64,000 bases of DNA from Ensifer sp. PDNC004 (GTDB lineage Bacteria > Pseudomonadota > Alphaproteobacteria > Rhizobiales > Rhizobiaceae), in the NCBI RefSeq assembly GCF_016919405.1, contig NZ_CP070353.1, forward strand, positions 2,604,001 through 2,668,000. Reading direction: 5' to 3'. Of the stretch, positions 17,957 through 26,358 are shown piece by piece. The notes beneath the pieces were generated by a model, which saw nothing but the letters and a program-made list of their open reading frames with translations, made no database searches and was not told the DNA's origin. The first letter of the stretch is position 1; the number at the start of each line of letters is the position of its first letter. The translations under genes and the position numbers were made by a program.

Positions 17957-18577
17957 ATGCCCGCTTTCGAACGGCGTCGGGTCTCTCTCATGGCATTTGC
18001 AAGTTTTCCCAACGCGAAGCGTCTTTTAAAGCGCCTCGCTGTCGGCATGGCAGCGCTGGTCGCGGCCACGGTCATCTACCTCGTCGGTCTTCAGTGGACC
18101 GGCAATTTCCATACGCTCGTGGCCGGTGAGGTCTACCGTTCGGCGCAGCCGACGCCGCAAGCAATCGCCGCATACTCCAAGGCCTACGGCATCCGCACAA
18201 TTCTCAACCTGCGCGGCGAGAAACCGGACGAGCGCTGGTATCGCGAAGAGGTTGCCGCCGCAGAGCGCAACGGTATCCGGCTCATCAACTTCCCCATGTC
18301 CGCTTCGGCCGAGATCGACCGCAAGGAAACCGACGTGCTGATGGCGATCCTTCGGGACGCACCGAAGCCGCTTCTGATCCACTGCAAGGCCGGCGCCGAC
18401 CGCACCGGGCTCGTCTCGACGATCTACCTGCAGCAGATCGCAGGGGTCGACGAGGAAACGGCCGAGTGGCAGCTTTCGCCACTCTATGGACACGTGGCCA
18501 TTCCCTATCTCTCCGGCACCTTCGCCATGGACGAGACCTGGGAAGCGCTGGAGAAGTCGTTCGGGCTGAGCAGCTAG
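17957..18577 (+). CDS. Membrane-anchored dual-specificity/tyrosine phosphatase
   Basis: About 206 aa. One N-terminal membrane helix (MAALVAATVIYLVGL) anchors a phosphatase domain that starts with GEVYRSAQPTPQAIAAYSKAYGIRTILNLRGE. The active-site loop is HCKAGADRTG, a clear Cx5R, and the general acid is probably in NFPMSAS or nearby acidic residues. This is the rhizobial DSP/PTP-like group; the substrate could be a phosphoprotein or phosphoinositide. The start is uncertain between ATG 17957 and 17990. Confidence 0.88.
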   Translation: MPAFERRRVSLMAFASFPNAKRLLKRLAVGMAALVAATVIYLVGLQWTGNFHTLVAGEVYRSAQPTPQAIAAYSKAYGIRTILNLRGEKPDERWYREEVAAAERNGIRLINFPMSASAEIDRKETDVLMAILRDAPKPLLIHCKAGADRTGLVSTIYLQQIAGVDEETAEWQLSPLYGHVAIPYLSGTFAMDETWEALEKSFGLSS

Positions 18578-18611
18578 GCGACGACGGCGTCCTGGATTGA
18601 CGTTCGCCGCA

Positions 18612-18715
18612 TCAGCCCCCTCATCCGGCCTGCCGGCCTCCCCCTCCGCAAGCGGGGCGAAGGAGACGCGTGGCGCCCGTTCGTCCCCCTCATCCTCGGC
18701 CTAACTTGAGAGTGG
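18612..18715. repeat. RIME-like intergenic hairpin repeat
   Basis: The stretch begins CCCCCTCATCCGGCCTGCCG and contains a CCGGC-CT-GCCGG hairpin (18625-18636), then a C-rich/G-rich inverted pair around CCGCAAGCGG and a second CCCCCTCATCC copy near 18685. This matches my memory of the mosaic intergenic palindromes spread through Rhizobiaceae genomes. No gene lies in 18578-18777. Confidence 0.6.
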
Positions 18716-18777
18716 GGCAATTCGTGTCGACGTCGCAATTCAACGCCTGCGATGTCACTTTCCAAAACTAGAAGCCG

Positions 18778-19233
18778 CTATCTTAGCTTCGCCAGCAGCG
18801 CCGCCAGTTGCCGCGCTTCCGCTTCTGTCAGCCGGGCACCGACATGGGCCTCAATCGACGGGCCGTAGGTCTGCCACATGCGGGCGCGCATCGCCCGGCC
18901 GGCCTCGGTGATGACAACCCATTGGCCGCGACCGTCGGCGTCGAAGGTTTCGCGGCGGACAAGGCCTTCCTTCACCAGACGATCGATCAGACGCGAAAGA
19001 TTGTACTGCGCAAGGAGGGTCCGCGCCTCGATCTCGAAGGGCCGCAGCCGGCCGTCTTCCGCCTGAACCAGTTCCCACAACACGTCGTACCAGCCGAGCG
19101 GCGGCAGGCTGGCCGCCTTGAAATCGGCCTCGATCCGCGCAAGCACGCATTCGCGCGCGCGCATCAGCCCGATCCAGGCTGCGGTCGCGTCTGGGCCAGG
19201 GCCTCTTTTGTCGGTTTTCGTTTCTTTGCTCAT
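18778..19233 (-). CDS. MarR family regulator next to a GST gene
   Basis: About 151 aa. The MarR wing-helix core is LPPLGWYDVLWELVQAEDGRLRPFEIEART followed by NLSRLIDRLVKEGLVRRETFDADGRGQWVVITEAG, the recognition helix and wing with the DxRG-type turn. It is divergent from the glutathione S-transferase gene at 19318 and probably controls it. Candidate starts are ATG 19233 (used) and 19251. Confidence 0.88.
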   Translation of the reverse strand: MSKETKTDKRGPGPDATAAWIGLMRARECVLARIEADFKAASLPPLGWYDVLWELVQAEDGRLRPFEIEARTLLAQYNLSRLIDRLVKEGLVRRETFDADGRGQWVVITEAGRAMRARMWQTYGPSIEAHVGARLTEAEARQLAALLAKLR

Positions 19234-19235
19234 AG

Positions 19236-19286
19236 ATGCAATTACATCCATCTTGAAAGTCGAAGCAAGCCCACATACATGCATGT
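19236..19286. promoter_or_regulatory. Possible MarR operators between regulator and GST
   Basis: An imperfect palindrome ATGCAATTACAT at 19236-19247 and a perfect one ACATGCATGT at 19277-19286 lie in the divergent intergenic space. They share ATGCA/ACAT half sites. They could be operators for the adjacent MarR protein; the first overlaps the region just before its start. Confidence 0.4.
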
Positions 19287-19317
19287 GCATCTACTTTTGT
19301 TCAACCGGGAGATCGCC

Positions 19318-19989
19318 ATGCTTATCCTCGTCAGCCACCATCTCTGCCCCTATGTGCAGCGCGCCTCGATCGCGCTCGACGAAAAAGGCGTTCGCTTCGA
19401 GCGGACCTATATCGACCTCAAGGCCAAGCCCGACTGGTTCCTGAAGGTTTCGCCGCTCGGCAAGGTGCCGCTGTTGCAGGTGCCGCAGCAGAGCGGCGAA
19501 GCGGTGCTGTTCGAAAGCTCCGTGATCGCCGAATATGTCGAGGAAAGCCAAGCCGGCCCGAAGCTTCACCCGCAAGATGCGCTGGAGCGCGCCCGGCATC
19601 GCGGCTGGATGGAATTCGGCTCGTCGATCCTTTCGGATCTCTGGGGCTTCGAGACCGCCCGGGACCAGGAAACCTACGAGCAGAAGCGCCAGGCGGTCGC
19701 CGGCAAGTTTGCGACCATGGAAGCGGCGCTCGGCGACGGCCCCTACTTTGCCGGCACACAATTTTCGCTCGTCGATGCGGTCTTCGCACCGATCTTCCGT
19801 TACTTCGATCTCTTCGACACGCTTGCAGATCACGGCATTTTCGACGGACTCGATCGTGTCGGCGCCTGGCGCAAGGCGCTCGCCGAGCGGCCGAGCGTCA
19901 AGGCGGCCGTGACGCCGGATTACGGTGAGCGGCTGATGACCTTTCTCAGGGAGCACGACGCCTATCTGCTGCGCGCCGGACAGGCATAG
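19318..19989 (+). CDS. Glutathione S-transferase family protein
   Basis: About 223 aa. The N-terminal thioredoxin fold opens LILVSHHLCPYVQRASIALDEKGV with Cys in the omega/beta-type catalytic position (CPYV), then SPLGKVPLLQVPQ and ESSVIAEYVEE for glutathione binding. The C-terminal helical domain has GTQFSLVDAVFAPIFRYFD. The Cys motif suggests an omega-like or dehydroascorbate/thiol-transferase role rather than simple conjugation. The long upstream frame from 18808 is a shadow of the MarR gene. The divergent MarR protein is the likely regulator. Confidence 0.9.
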   Translation: MLILVSHHLCPYVQRASIALDEKGVRFERTYIDLKAKPDWFLKVSPLGKVPLLQVPQQSGEAVLFESSVIAEYVEESQAGPKLHPQDALERARHRGWMEFGSSILSDLWGFETARDQETYEQKRQAVAGKFATMEAALGDGPYFAGTQFSLVDAVFAPIFRYFDLFDTLADHGIFDGLDRVGAWRKALAERPSVKAAVTPDYGERLMTFLREHDAYLLRAGQA

Positions 19990-20073
19990 CGAAGAGCGCG
20001 AGATCACGCCGTCCTTCAGTTTGGCGCGCGCCTGCTCTATGACAGGGCGCAAGCCATGCTGGAGGAGCGCCTT

Positions 20074-20961
20074 GTGACCGACATGATCTCGACCCTGACG
20101 ATTCTTGAGCCCTATCCCGGCGTCTATGCCTACTATGACGGGCGCGTTGCCGGAGTGCGGCTCTATTCGCAGGCGGCAAACTGGCTCGATGACGGCGCCT
20201 ACGAACTCGGCGTCGCCTCCTACGCCATCGTCGACGGCCGCGAGGCGCTGGTCTACGACACCCATATCTCGCTCGATCACGCCCGGGCGATCCGCAACCA
20301 CCTCGAAAGCCTTGGCGTCACCACGATCCGCGTCGTGCTCAGCCATTGGCACAAGGACCACGTGGCCGGAAATGCCGTCTTTGCCGATTGCGAGATCATC
20401 GCGCTCAGGCTGACGGCAGAGAAGCTTGACGAGAACCGCGAGAAGATCGAAACGGCGACGCCACCGATCCAGCCGCTCGTCATGCCGAGCCGGCTGTTCG
20501 ACGAGACGCTTCTGCTGACCGTCGGGACGCGGCCGGTGGAACTGCATCACTTCGCCATCCATAGCGCCGACGGCAACGTGATCTGGCTGCCCGAGGAAAA
20601 GTTGCTACTGGCCGGCGATACGCTCGAGGATACGACGACCTTCATCAGCGAGGCCGATCGGACGGCGACGCACATCGCCGAACTCATGCGCCTGCGGCAG
20701 TGGCCGATTGCTCGGATTCTCCCGGCCCACGGCGACCGCGAACGCATCGCCAGCGGCGGCTACGGGCCGGACCTGATCGACGCCAATCGCGGCTACATCG
20801 AGCGGCTGACGCAGGCGATCTCGACCGGTGCTGCCACAGGCACGCTCAAGGAATTCGCCGCCGCGGATATCGCCTCCGGCGCGATCCTTTATTTCGCGCC
20901 GTACGAGGCCGTGCACAGGAGCAATGTCGAGCGGGTGCGTGCGGCCCTCGGCGCGCGCTGA
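20074..20961 (+). CDS. MBL-fold metallo-hydrolase
   Basis: About 295 aa. The metal site motif is LSHWHKDHVAG (HxHxDH), with further ligands in LLLAGDTLEDTT and the C-terminal LPAHGD. The fold is that of the metallo-beta-lactamase superfamily; the substrate is not known. GGAGGAG sits six bases before GTG 20074, which makes GTG the probable start; ATG 20056 would lie before that ribosome site and ATG 20083 is also possible. Confidence 0.85.
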   Translation: MTDMISTLTILEPYPGVYAYYDGRVAGVRLYSQAANWLDDGAYELGVASYAIVDGREALVYDTHISLDHARAIRNHLESLGVTTIRVVLSHWHKDHVAGNAVFADCEIIALRLTAEKLDENREKIETATPPIQPLVMPSRLFDETLLLTVGTRPVELHHFAIHSADGNVIWLPEEKLLLAGDTLEDTTTFISEADRTATHIAELMRLRQWPIARILPAHGDRERIASGGYGPDLIDANRGYIERLTQAISTGAATGTLKEFAAADIASGAILYFAPYEAVHRSNVERVRAALGAR

Positions 20962-21049
20962 TTGCACCAAACCTCCGGCACTCAGCCTTCATTTTCGCCG
21001 CAAAGCGCTCTAAGTCTTCTTCTTCCGATTTCAGAAAGACAGGTAGATC

Positions 21050-22303
21050 ATGACCTTTCCCGCCAATACGCCCGATCCGATCGACCCGGTGAAACTCGAC
21101 AAGCTCGCGGAAGTCGCGATCCAGGTCGGCCTGCAGCTTCAGCGCGGCCAGGACCTTGTCATGACCGCGCCGGTCGCGGCGATGCCGCTTGTTCGCCTTA
21201 TCACCAAGCACGCCTACAAGGCCGGTGCAGGCCTCGTGACGACTCTCTATTCGGACGAGGACACGACGCTTTCGCGTTATGCCTATGCACCGGACGAGAG
21301 CTTCGACCGGGCAAGCGACTGGTTGTTCAAGGGCATGGCCGAAGCTTTCGCCGGTGGTGCAGCGCGGCTTGCGATCTCCGGCGACAACCCGATGATGCTG
21401 TCGGCGCAGGATCCGGCCAAGGTGGCGCGCGCCAACAAGGCGAACTCGATCGCGTACAAGCCGGCGCTCGAAAAGATCTCCAACTTCGACATCAACTGGA
21501 ACATCGTCTCCTACCCGAACCCGTCCTGGGCGAAGCTCGTCTTCCCTAATGATCCGGAAGAGGTTGCCGTCGAGAAGCTCGCCAACGCCATCTTCGCCGC
21601 CTCGCGCGTCGACGTCGCCGATCCGGTGGCCGCCTGGAAGGAGCACAACGCCAACCTCGCCCGGCGCTCGGCCTGGCTGAACGGCGAACGCTTTGCAGCG
21701 CTGCACTTCACCGGCCCGGGCACCGATCTGACCGTCGGGCTTGCCGATGGCCATCTCTGGTGCGGCGGCGCATCGGAGGCCAAGAACGGCTTCACCTGCA
21801 ACCCGAACATCCCGACCGAGGAGGTGTTCACGACCCCGCATGCGCTGCGTGTCGAAGGCCATGTCTCCTCGACCAAGCCATTGTCGCACCAGGGCACTCT
21901 GATCGACAACATCCAAGTGCGTTTCGAGGGCGGCCGGATCGTCGAAGCCAAGGCATCGCGCGGCGAGGAAGTACTGAACAAGGTGCTCGACACCGACGAG
22001 GGCGCGCGCCGGCTCGGCGAAGTGGCTCTGGTGCCGCATTCCTCGCCGATCTCGGCAAGCGGCATCCTGTTCTACAACACGCTGTTCGACGAAAACGCCT
22101 CGTGCCACATCGCGCTCGGCCAGTGCTATTCCGGCTGCTTCGTCGACGACGCCAAGCTGACACCTGACCAGATCCGCGCCCAGGGCGGCAATTCCAGCCT
22201 CATTCACATCGACTGGATGATCGGCTCGGGCCAGGTCGACATCGACGGCGTGCGCGCCGACGGCAGCCGCGTCCCGGTCATGCGAAAGGGCGAATGGGCC
22301 TGA
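21050..22303 (+). CDS. M29 family aminopeptidase
   Basis: About 417 aa thermophilic-type metalloaminopeptidase (AmpS/AmpT). The substrate and metal regions are visible: NIPTEEVFTTPHALRVEGHVSSTKPL with the conserved E-E-V-F-T-T-P, ARRLGEVALVPHSSPIS, FYNTLFDENASCHIALG, and IHIDWMIGS at the C-terminus. These carry the Glu, His and Asp metal ligands of the family. It releases N-terminal residues from peptides in the cytoplasm. AGGTAG precedes the ATG and a strong terminator follows, so it appears monocistronic. Confidence 0.92.
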   Translation: MTFPANTPDPIDPVKLDKLAEVAIQVGLQLQRGQDLVMTAPVAAMPLVRLITKHAYKAGAGLVTTLYSDEDTTLSRYAYAPDESFDRASDWLFKGMAEAFAGGAARLAISGDNPMMLSAQDPAKVARANKANSIAYKPALEKISNFDINWNIVSYPNPSWAKLVFPNDPEEVAVEKLANAIFAASRVDVADPVAAWKEHNANLARRSAWLNGERFAALHFTGPGTDLTVGLADGHLWCGGASEAKNGFTCNPNIPTEEVFTTPHALRVEGHVSSTKPLSHQGTLIDNIQVRFEGGRIVEAKASRGEEVLNKVLDTDEGARRLGEVALVPHSSPISASGILFYNTLFDENASCHIALGQCYSGCFVDDAKLTPDQIRAQGGNSSLIHIDWMIGSGQVDIDGVRADGSRVPVMRKGEWA

Positions 22304-22343
22304 TCACGCCCCTCCCCAGTATCGTCCGGCCTGAAAGGCTTGT

Positions 22344-22372
22344 GGCCGCCGCAGGACATGCGGCGGCCTTTT
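22344..22372 (+). terminator. Rho-independent terminator of the M29 gene
   Basis: A perfect 10-bp stem GGCCGCCGCA (22344-22353) pairs with TGCGGCGGCC (22359-22368) around GGACA, followed by TTTTCT. Confidence 0.88.
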
Positions 22373-22392
22373 CTATTGGGGAAACTGCCCCT

Positions 22393-22791
22393 TCAAGCGT
22401 TGGCAGCCCGCTTCAGACGCGGCATCTCCGCCGACTGGTAGAGCGACAGGACATGACCATCGGGATCGGCGAACTCCGCTGACCAGCCGCCGGGCGCATG
22501 GCTCACCGGCGTGACGATGGTGGTTCCCTTTTCGGCGAGGCCGCCCACGACATCGTCGATGCCGCCTTCGGCGAGATCGAACACGACGATCGGCGTGTTG
22601 CCCGGTTTGCTTTCCGCGACGAAAAAGATCAATTCGACCTCGTCTTCTATCTTGGCCATCAGCCAGGCGCCGGCTTCGTCGTCCTCCATGCGCTGGACGT
22701 TGAGACCCAGGACATCACGGTAGAAGGCTTCCGTCCGGGTAAGTTCCGAGACGAAGTAGCAGATGGCCCCGATACGTGGTTTCGACAGCAT
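22393..22791 (-). CDS. VOC family (glyoxalase-like) protein
   Basis: 132 aa single vicinal-oxygen-chelate domain. The first beta-alpha unit is IGAICYFVSELTRTEAFYRDVLGLNVQRME and the second ends with EFADPDGHVLSLYQ; a Glu in VELIFFV and the C-terminal block provide possible metal ligands. The activity cannot be fixed (dioxygenase, lyase or binding protein). It starts 21 bases after the stop of a sigma-factor gene and is probably its operon partner. Confidence 0.87.
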   Translation of the reverse strand: MLSKPRIGAICYFVSELTRTEAFYRDVLGLNVQRMEDDEAGAWLMAKIEDEVELIFFVAESKPGNTPIVVFDLAEGGIDDVVGGLAEKGTTIVTPVSHAPGGWSAEFADPDGHVLSLYQSAEMPRLKRAANA

Positions 22792-22812
22792 TGGTTGATT
22801 CCCTTGTGCTTG

Positions 22813-23442
22813 TTACGCCGGCTTGTTGCCGCCGGTTGCCGTTTCGTGAGACACGCGCGGCGAAAAATTGATCGCGAAGAGATGGCCGTCCGGATCGTGG
22901 CTGGCAAAGGCGGCGCGGCCGCCGCGGGTGACCGGCAGCAGGGCCTGACGAATACGGCCGCTTTCGAGCGGATAACGAAGCCCGGTCAACTCCAGACTGG
23001 TCTCGACATGGCCGGCATCACGCCAGGCCCGGCGCAGCATCAGGATGCGCTGGCGCAGCGCTTCATCGGAAATGCCAAGGAGGTGACGGATTTCGAGGCG
23101 ATTGTGGCCGGCGATCGCAAGCAGCATCACGATCCTGAGACTGGGGGAAAGCGTGGCGGCGAAGGCGAGCGGATCGGCGGAACTGGCGTCTTCCGCTTCT
23201 GGGATATCAAGCTGCTGCTCCCGGCGAAGTCGGCGAGCGGCAGTACGCGCCTGCATCGCTGCGAGCTTGCGGAGAACGCCGCAGAACCAGGCGCGATCGC
23301 TGCCGGTCGGAAAGCGCCCTGCCTTGAGCGCCACGATCAGCGCCTCATGCAGCAAATCCTCCGCTTCTGCTGCGCGGCGCGTCTGGCGCCTGGCGAAACG
23401 GAGGAGATCAAAATAGTGCGCCGGCGTCAGGTGCTCGGTCAT
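22813..23442 (-). CDS. Sigma-70 family (ECF-type) sigma factor
   Basis: About 209 aa. Region 2 is visible in FDLLRFARRQTRRAAEAEDLLHEALIVALKAG and region 4 in PSLRIVMLLAIAGHNRLEIRHLLGISDEALRQRI. A C-terminal tail of about 60 residues follows, with AAFASHDPDGHLFAIN, which looks like the last strand of a VOC domain. No anti-sigma gene is adjacent; a VOC gene follows instead. The tail could sense a ligand, as C-terminal extensions do in other ECF groups. Target promoters are unknown. Confidence 0.8.
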   Translation of the reverse strand: MTEHLTPAHYFDLLRFARRQTRRAAEAEDLLHEALIVALKAGRFPTGSDRAWFCGVLRKLAAMQARTAARRLRREQQLDIPEAEDASSADPLAFAATLSPSLRIVMLLAIAGHNRLEIRHLLGISDEALRQRILMLRRAWRDAGHVETSLELTGLRYPLESGRIRQALLPVTRGGRAAFASHDPDGHLFAINFSPRVSHETATGGNKPA

Positions 23443-23514
23443 TGCGGCATGCGCTTCCTGGGAATTGAGGTCCCGGCAATGTGAAGCGCATGCCCTGTGG
23501 TTGCAAGCCCGCTT

Positions 23515-24393
23515 TCAGGCCCGCGCCGGTCGCACCTTCGGGGCGAGTTGCGCGCGCTGGCTGAGCCAGACGCTGAGGAAGACGACGAGGATGCCGAGCG
23601 CCTGGACCGGTGTCAGTTGCTCTCCGAGCACGCCCCAGCCGAGCAGGATGGCGACGACGGGGCTCAAGAAACCGAGCGGCGAGACGGCAGAAGGCTCGAG
23701 GCGCGAGAGGCCGCGGAACCAGAGCAGATAGGTGAAGGCGGCGCCGATCAGGCCGAGATAGGCAAGACCGAGGACGTTGGCCGTCGTCAGCGGCGGCAGC
23801 GACGGCTCGAAGAACAGCGCCACCGGCACGAGCATGAGGCCACCAGCCGCCAATTGCCAGGCGGTGAAGGTGAGCGGCGGCACCGGCGGCGCCCAGTGGC
23901 GGCTGAGCACCGTGCCGAAGGCCATGGAGACCGCGCCGGCGAGACCGGCGAGCACCCCGAGCGGATCGAGCGCGGCGCCGGGCGTGAGCACCAGTAGGGC
24001 AACGCCGGCGATGCCCGCAAGGCCGGCGACGACGCTGAGCAGACGGATCGGCGAGCCCAGGAAGACGCGCGACAGGAGGATGACGATCAGCGGCTGTACG
24101 GCACCCACCGTGGCGGCGACGCCGCCCGGCAGCCTGTAAGCCGAAACGAAGAGCATCGCCCAGAAGAAGGAAAAGTTGAGTGCGCCGAGCACGAAGGTGC
24201 GCGGCCACCAGATGCCTTCCGGCAACCGCCGAACGATGAGGAGCAGGAGCAGCCCGGCCGGAAGCGCCCGTAGCATGGCGACCGTCAGCGGATAGCCGGA
24301 CGGCAGGAACTGCGTGGTGACGAGGTAGGTGCTGCCCCAAATGGCAGGTGCCAGCGCGGTCAAGGCAAGGTCGACGGTGCGGTTCGAGCTCAT
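23515..24393 (-). CDS. EamA family (DMT) transporter
   Basis: About 292 aa with ten predicted membrane helices in two EamA repeats. Repeat 1 opens ALAPAIWGSTYLVTTQFLPSGYPLTVAMLRALPAGLLLLL; repeat 2 begins near FTAWQLAAGGLML. The RhaT/YdcZ-like group exports amino acids or other metabolites, but the cargo is unknown. GAGGTAA precedes the ATG. It is divergent from a MarR gene with three copies of an 18-bp motif between, one covering its start codon. Confidence 0.9.
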   Translation of the reverse strand: MSSNRTVDLALTALAPAIWGSTYLVTTQFLPSGYPLTVAMLRALPAGLLLLLIVRRLPEGIWWPRTFVLGALNFSFFWAMLFVSAYRLPGGVAATVGAVQPLIVILLSRVFLGSPIRLLSVVAGLAGIAGVALLVLTPGAALDPLGVLAGLAGAVSMAFGTVLSRHWAPPVPPLTFTAWQLAAGGLMLVPVALFFEPSLPPLTTANVLGLAYLGLIGAAFTYLLWFRGLSRLEPSAVSPLGFLSPVVAILLGWGVLGEQLTPVQALGILVVFLSVWLSQRAQLAPKVRPARA

Positions 24394-24462
24394 ATCTTTA
24401 CCTCAAGAATCTCTATATCAAGATAAATTGAGAATAACGCGGTTTATCTCTAAGTCAAGATA
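24393..24462. promoter_or_regulatory. Three tandem 18-bp operator copies between eamA-type gene and marR-type gene
   Basis: The best copy is TATCTCTAAGTCAAGATA (24445-24462), an inverted repeat with TATCT and AGATA ends. Related copies are AATCTCTATATCAAGATA (24408-24425, 15 of 18 bases the same) and TATCTTTACCTCAAGAAT (24393-24410). A partial fourth ends in GAGATA near 24477. They fill the divergent intergenic space, as expected for a MarR repressor binding cooperatively. Confidence 0.7.
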
Positions 24463-24494
24463 CTCTATGCTGAGATAAATGCATGGGGGTATTG

Positions 24495-24977
24495 ATGGAT
24501 CGCGTCGACAGGATTTTGGCCCAATGGCACCGGGAGCGGCCGGACCTTGACGTTTCGGCCATGGGCCTGCTTGGCCGGCTCTCACGGGTCTCGACACATA
24601 TCGCCCGTGAAATCGAAAAGTCGTTTTCCGAACGCGGGTTGAATGCGTCGAGCTTCGACGTGCTTGCGACGCTTCGTCGGTCCGGGCCGCCCTATCGGCT
24701 TTCGCCCGGAGAACTTCTCGATACGACCATGGTCAGTTCCGGCACCATGACGAACCGCATCGATCAGTTGGAAAAGGCGGGGCTCGTCGAACGGATCGCC
24801 AATCCCGAGGACAGGCGGGGCGTGATCATCGCCTTGACGGAAGAAGGCTTGCGCCGTGTCGACGAAGCCGCGACCGCGCATGTGGCCAACCAGCATCGCG
24901 TGGTTTCCGCGCTCTCGCCCGAGGAACGCGTGGTGCTCAACGCACTGCTGCGCAAATATCTCGCGACGTTCGAGTAG
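24495..24977 (+). CDS. MarR family regulator divergent from exporter
   Basis: About 160 aa. The winged helix spans GLNASSFDVLATLRRSGPPYRLSPGELLDTTMVSSGTMTNRIDQLEKAGLVERIANPEDRRGVIIALTEEG, with the DRRG wing typical of MarR. It probably represses the EamA exporter gene through the repeated intergenic motif. GGGGT precedes ATG 24495; ATG 24483 is also in frame. It ends six bases from the convergent oxidoreductase gene. Confidence 0.9.
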   Translation: MDRVDRILAQWHRERPDLDVSAMGLLGRLSRVSTHIAREIEKSFSERGLNASSFDVLATLRRSGPPYRLSPGELLDTTMVSSGTMTNRIDQLEKAGLVERIANPEDRRGVIIALTEEGLRRVDEAATAHVANQHRVVSALSPEERVVLNALLRKYLATFE

Positions 24978-24983
24978 CTGCGA

Positions 24984-25574
24984 TCATAGACTTGAGGCAA
25001 GCCGGCGGACGCGCTCCAGATGCGCCTTGCGCTTGGCGTCGGTCGCCCGGTCCATGTCGTGCAGCGCCAGCATGCGGAAGTTCAGCCCCTTGGCGCAGAA
25101 GGCGGCGATGCCGCGCTTCAACAGCCGCTTCACCGGATTGCCCATATAGAGATGCACCACCCACCAGGGCGAGCCGGTCGTCGTCAGCGCCCAGAAGAGC
25201 TTGATATTGTTGAGCCGCGGAATGATGCGACCGCCGGCCGGGTCGTTGTCGAAGGCGACGCCCGGGGCAAAGACGCGATCGAAGAAGCCCTTCAGGATCG
25301 CCGGAAAATTGAACCACCATTGCGGAAAGACGAGCACCAGCCCGTCGGCCGCCTGCAGCCGCGCGATCCAATCTGCCGCGCTTGAGCGGTCATAGGCGTC
25401 GGTGAAGTAGCTGCCGCGCTCGGCAACGGTGAGGCGCGGATCGAAATCCTCGCGATAGAGGTCGAGCAAGTCGACCGAATGACCGTTCGCCTCCAAGGCG
25501 GCGCGCGCCTGACGCGCCACGCTTGCGGCAAAACTGTCTTCGAGCGGGTGAGCAAGCACGAGCAGGATGCGCAT
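24984..25574 (-). CDS. NAD(P)H-dependent flavodoxin-fold quinone reductase
   Basis: About 196 aa, FMN/FAD-binding NQO1/MdaB/YwrO family. The phosphate loop region is LLVLAHPLEDSFAASVARQARAAL; the flavin-contact block is LVLVFPQWWFNFPAILKGFFDRVFAPGVAF, highly typical. It reduces quinones or similar electrophiles with two electrons. The ATG at 25574 begins MRILLVLAHP; the longer frame to 25607 is unlikely. It may belong with the neighbouring stress genes but is convergent to the MarR gene. Confidence 0.9.
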   Translation of the reverse strand: MRILLVLAHPLEDSFAASVARQARAALEANGHSVDLLDLYREDFDPRLTVAERGSYFTDAYDRSSAADWIARLQAADGLVLVFPQWWFNFPAILKGFFDRVFAPGVAFDNDPAGGRIIPRLNNIKLFWALTTTGSPWWVVHLYMGNPVKRLLKRGIAAFCAKGLNFRMLALHDMDRATDAKRKAHLERVRRLASSL

Positions 25575-25707
25575 CCGGCGTTCCCTAACATATCGATCTG
25601 GAATCAAGATCCGTAGCCGGGAAAATGAGCTGAAAAATCAACCGAATACAATGCCGTTTTTCGCGAGCGACGAGCGGCACCGAAGAAGGATAGCCGGCTC
25701 ACTGTTC

Positions 25708-26292
25708 TTAGACCTGAGATCCTCCAGATCCTGCCCGCGCCTCCAGCGCCAGTGCGTCGAAGGCGGAGGGCGCGCGGCGCACCGACCAGGCGGAAATCAA
25801 CTGCGCGGCTTGGTCCTCGGCGGCCTGCCCCGGACCGAGCTCCAGATCGTAACGTTGTCCGAAGTGAATGCGGTGAAAATCATCCGCGGCGCTGCCAATC
25901 GGCCGGTCGGCGCGAAGCCGTTCGCGCCGGACCAGTTCGTCGAGTTCACAGTGAAGCGCGACAAAGAACACGTCGAACGGCTGAAACATCACCGCGAGCT
26001 CAGACGCCCAGCCGGGCTCCTCGAGAATGTGCTCCAGCAGGAGATTGTTGCCGGCTGACGCATAGGCGACCAGCGAGCGGTGGAACCCGTCGAAGAAGCG
26101 CGCTCGATGTTCCTTCCAGCAAAAATCGCCGCGGCGGAACCGTTCCATCGGCAACGTTCCCGAATCGCGAAGATGGTCGATCGAGACATGCCAGAACGGC
26201 TCGCCCATCTGCGCCTGGACCGCCCGCGCCAGCGTCGATTTTCCGCTGCTGGAGGCCCCGTGGATGAAGATAATCTTGGCTCGCTCGACCAT
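25708..26292 (-). CDS. Chloramphenicol phosphotransferase-like (CPT) kinase
   Basis: About 194 aa P-loop protein. The Walker A motif is HGASSSGKSTLARA near residue 11, and FWHVSIDHLRD and LLEHILEEPGW follow as in CPT-like proteins; a basic VRRERLRADRPIG lid region is present. CPT from Streptomyces phosphorylates chloramphenicol, but most members have unknown substrates. The chromosomal location without resistance context gives no reason to infer resistance. Confidence 0.82.
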   Translation of the reverse strand: MVERAKIIFIHGASSSGKSTLARAVQAQMGEPFWHVSIDHLRDSGTLPMERFRRGDFCWKEHRARFFDGFHRSLVAYASAGNNLLLEHILEEPGWASELAVMFQPFDVFFVALHCELDELVRRERLRADRPIGSAADDFHRIHFGQRYDLELGPGQAAEDQAAQLISAWSVRRAPSAFDALALEARAGSGGSQV

Positions 26293-26358
26293 GCCGGGCT
26301 CCGTCGCTCTCGTGGGAACGCTGGCGTTACGCCGTCGCCATGACAGCGGGATGACGCG

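Noticed and set aside
18808..19317. Long N-terminal extension of the GST at 19318
   Set aside because: It is antisense to the MarR gene and carries no domain; ATG 19318 begins the thioredoxin fold.
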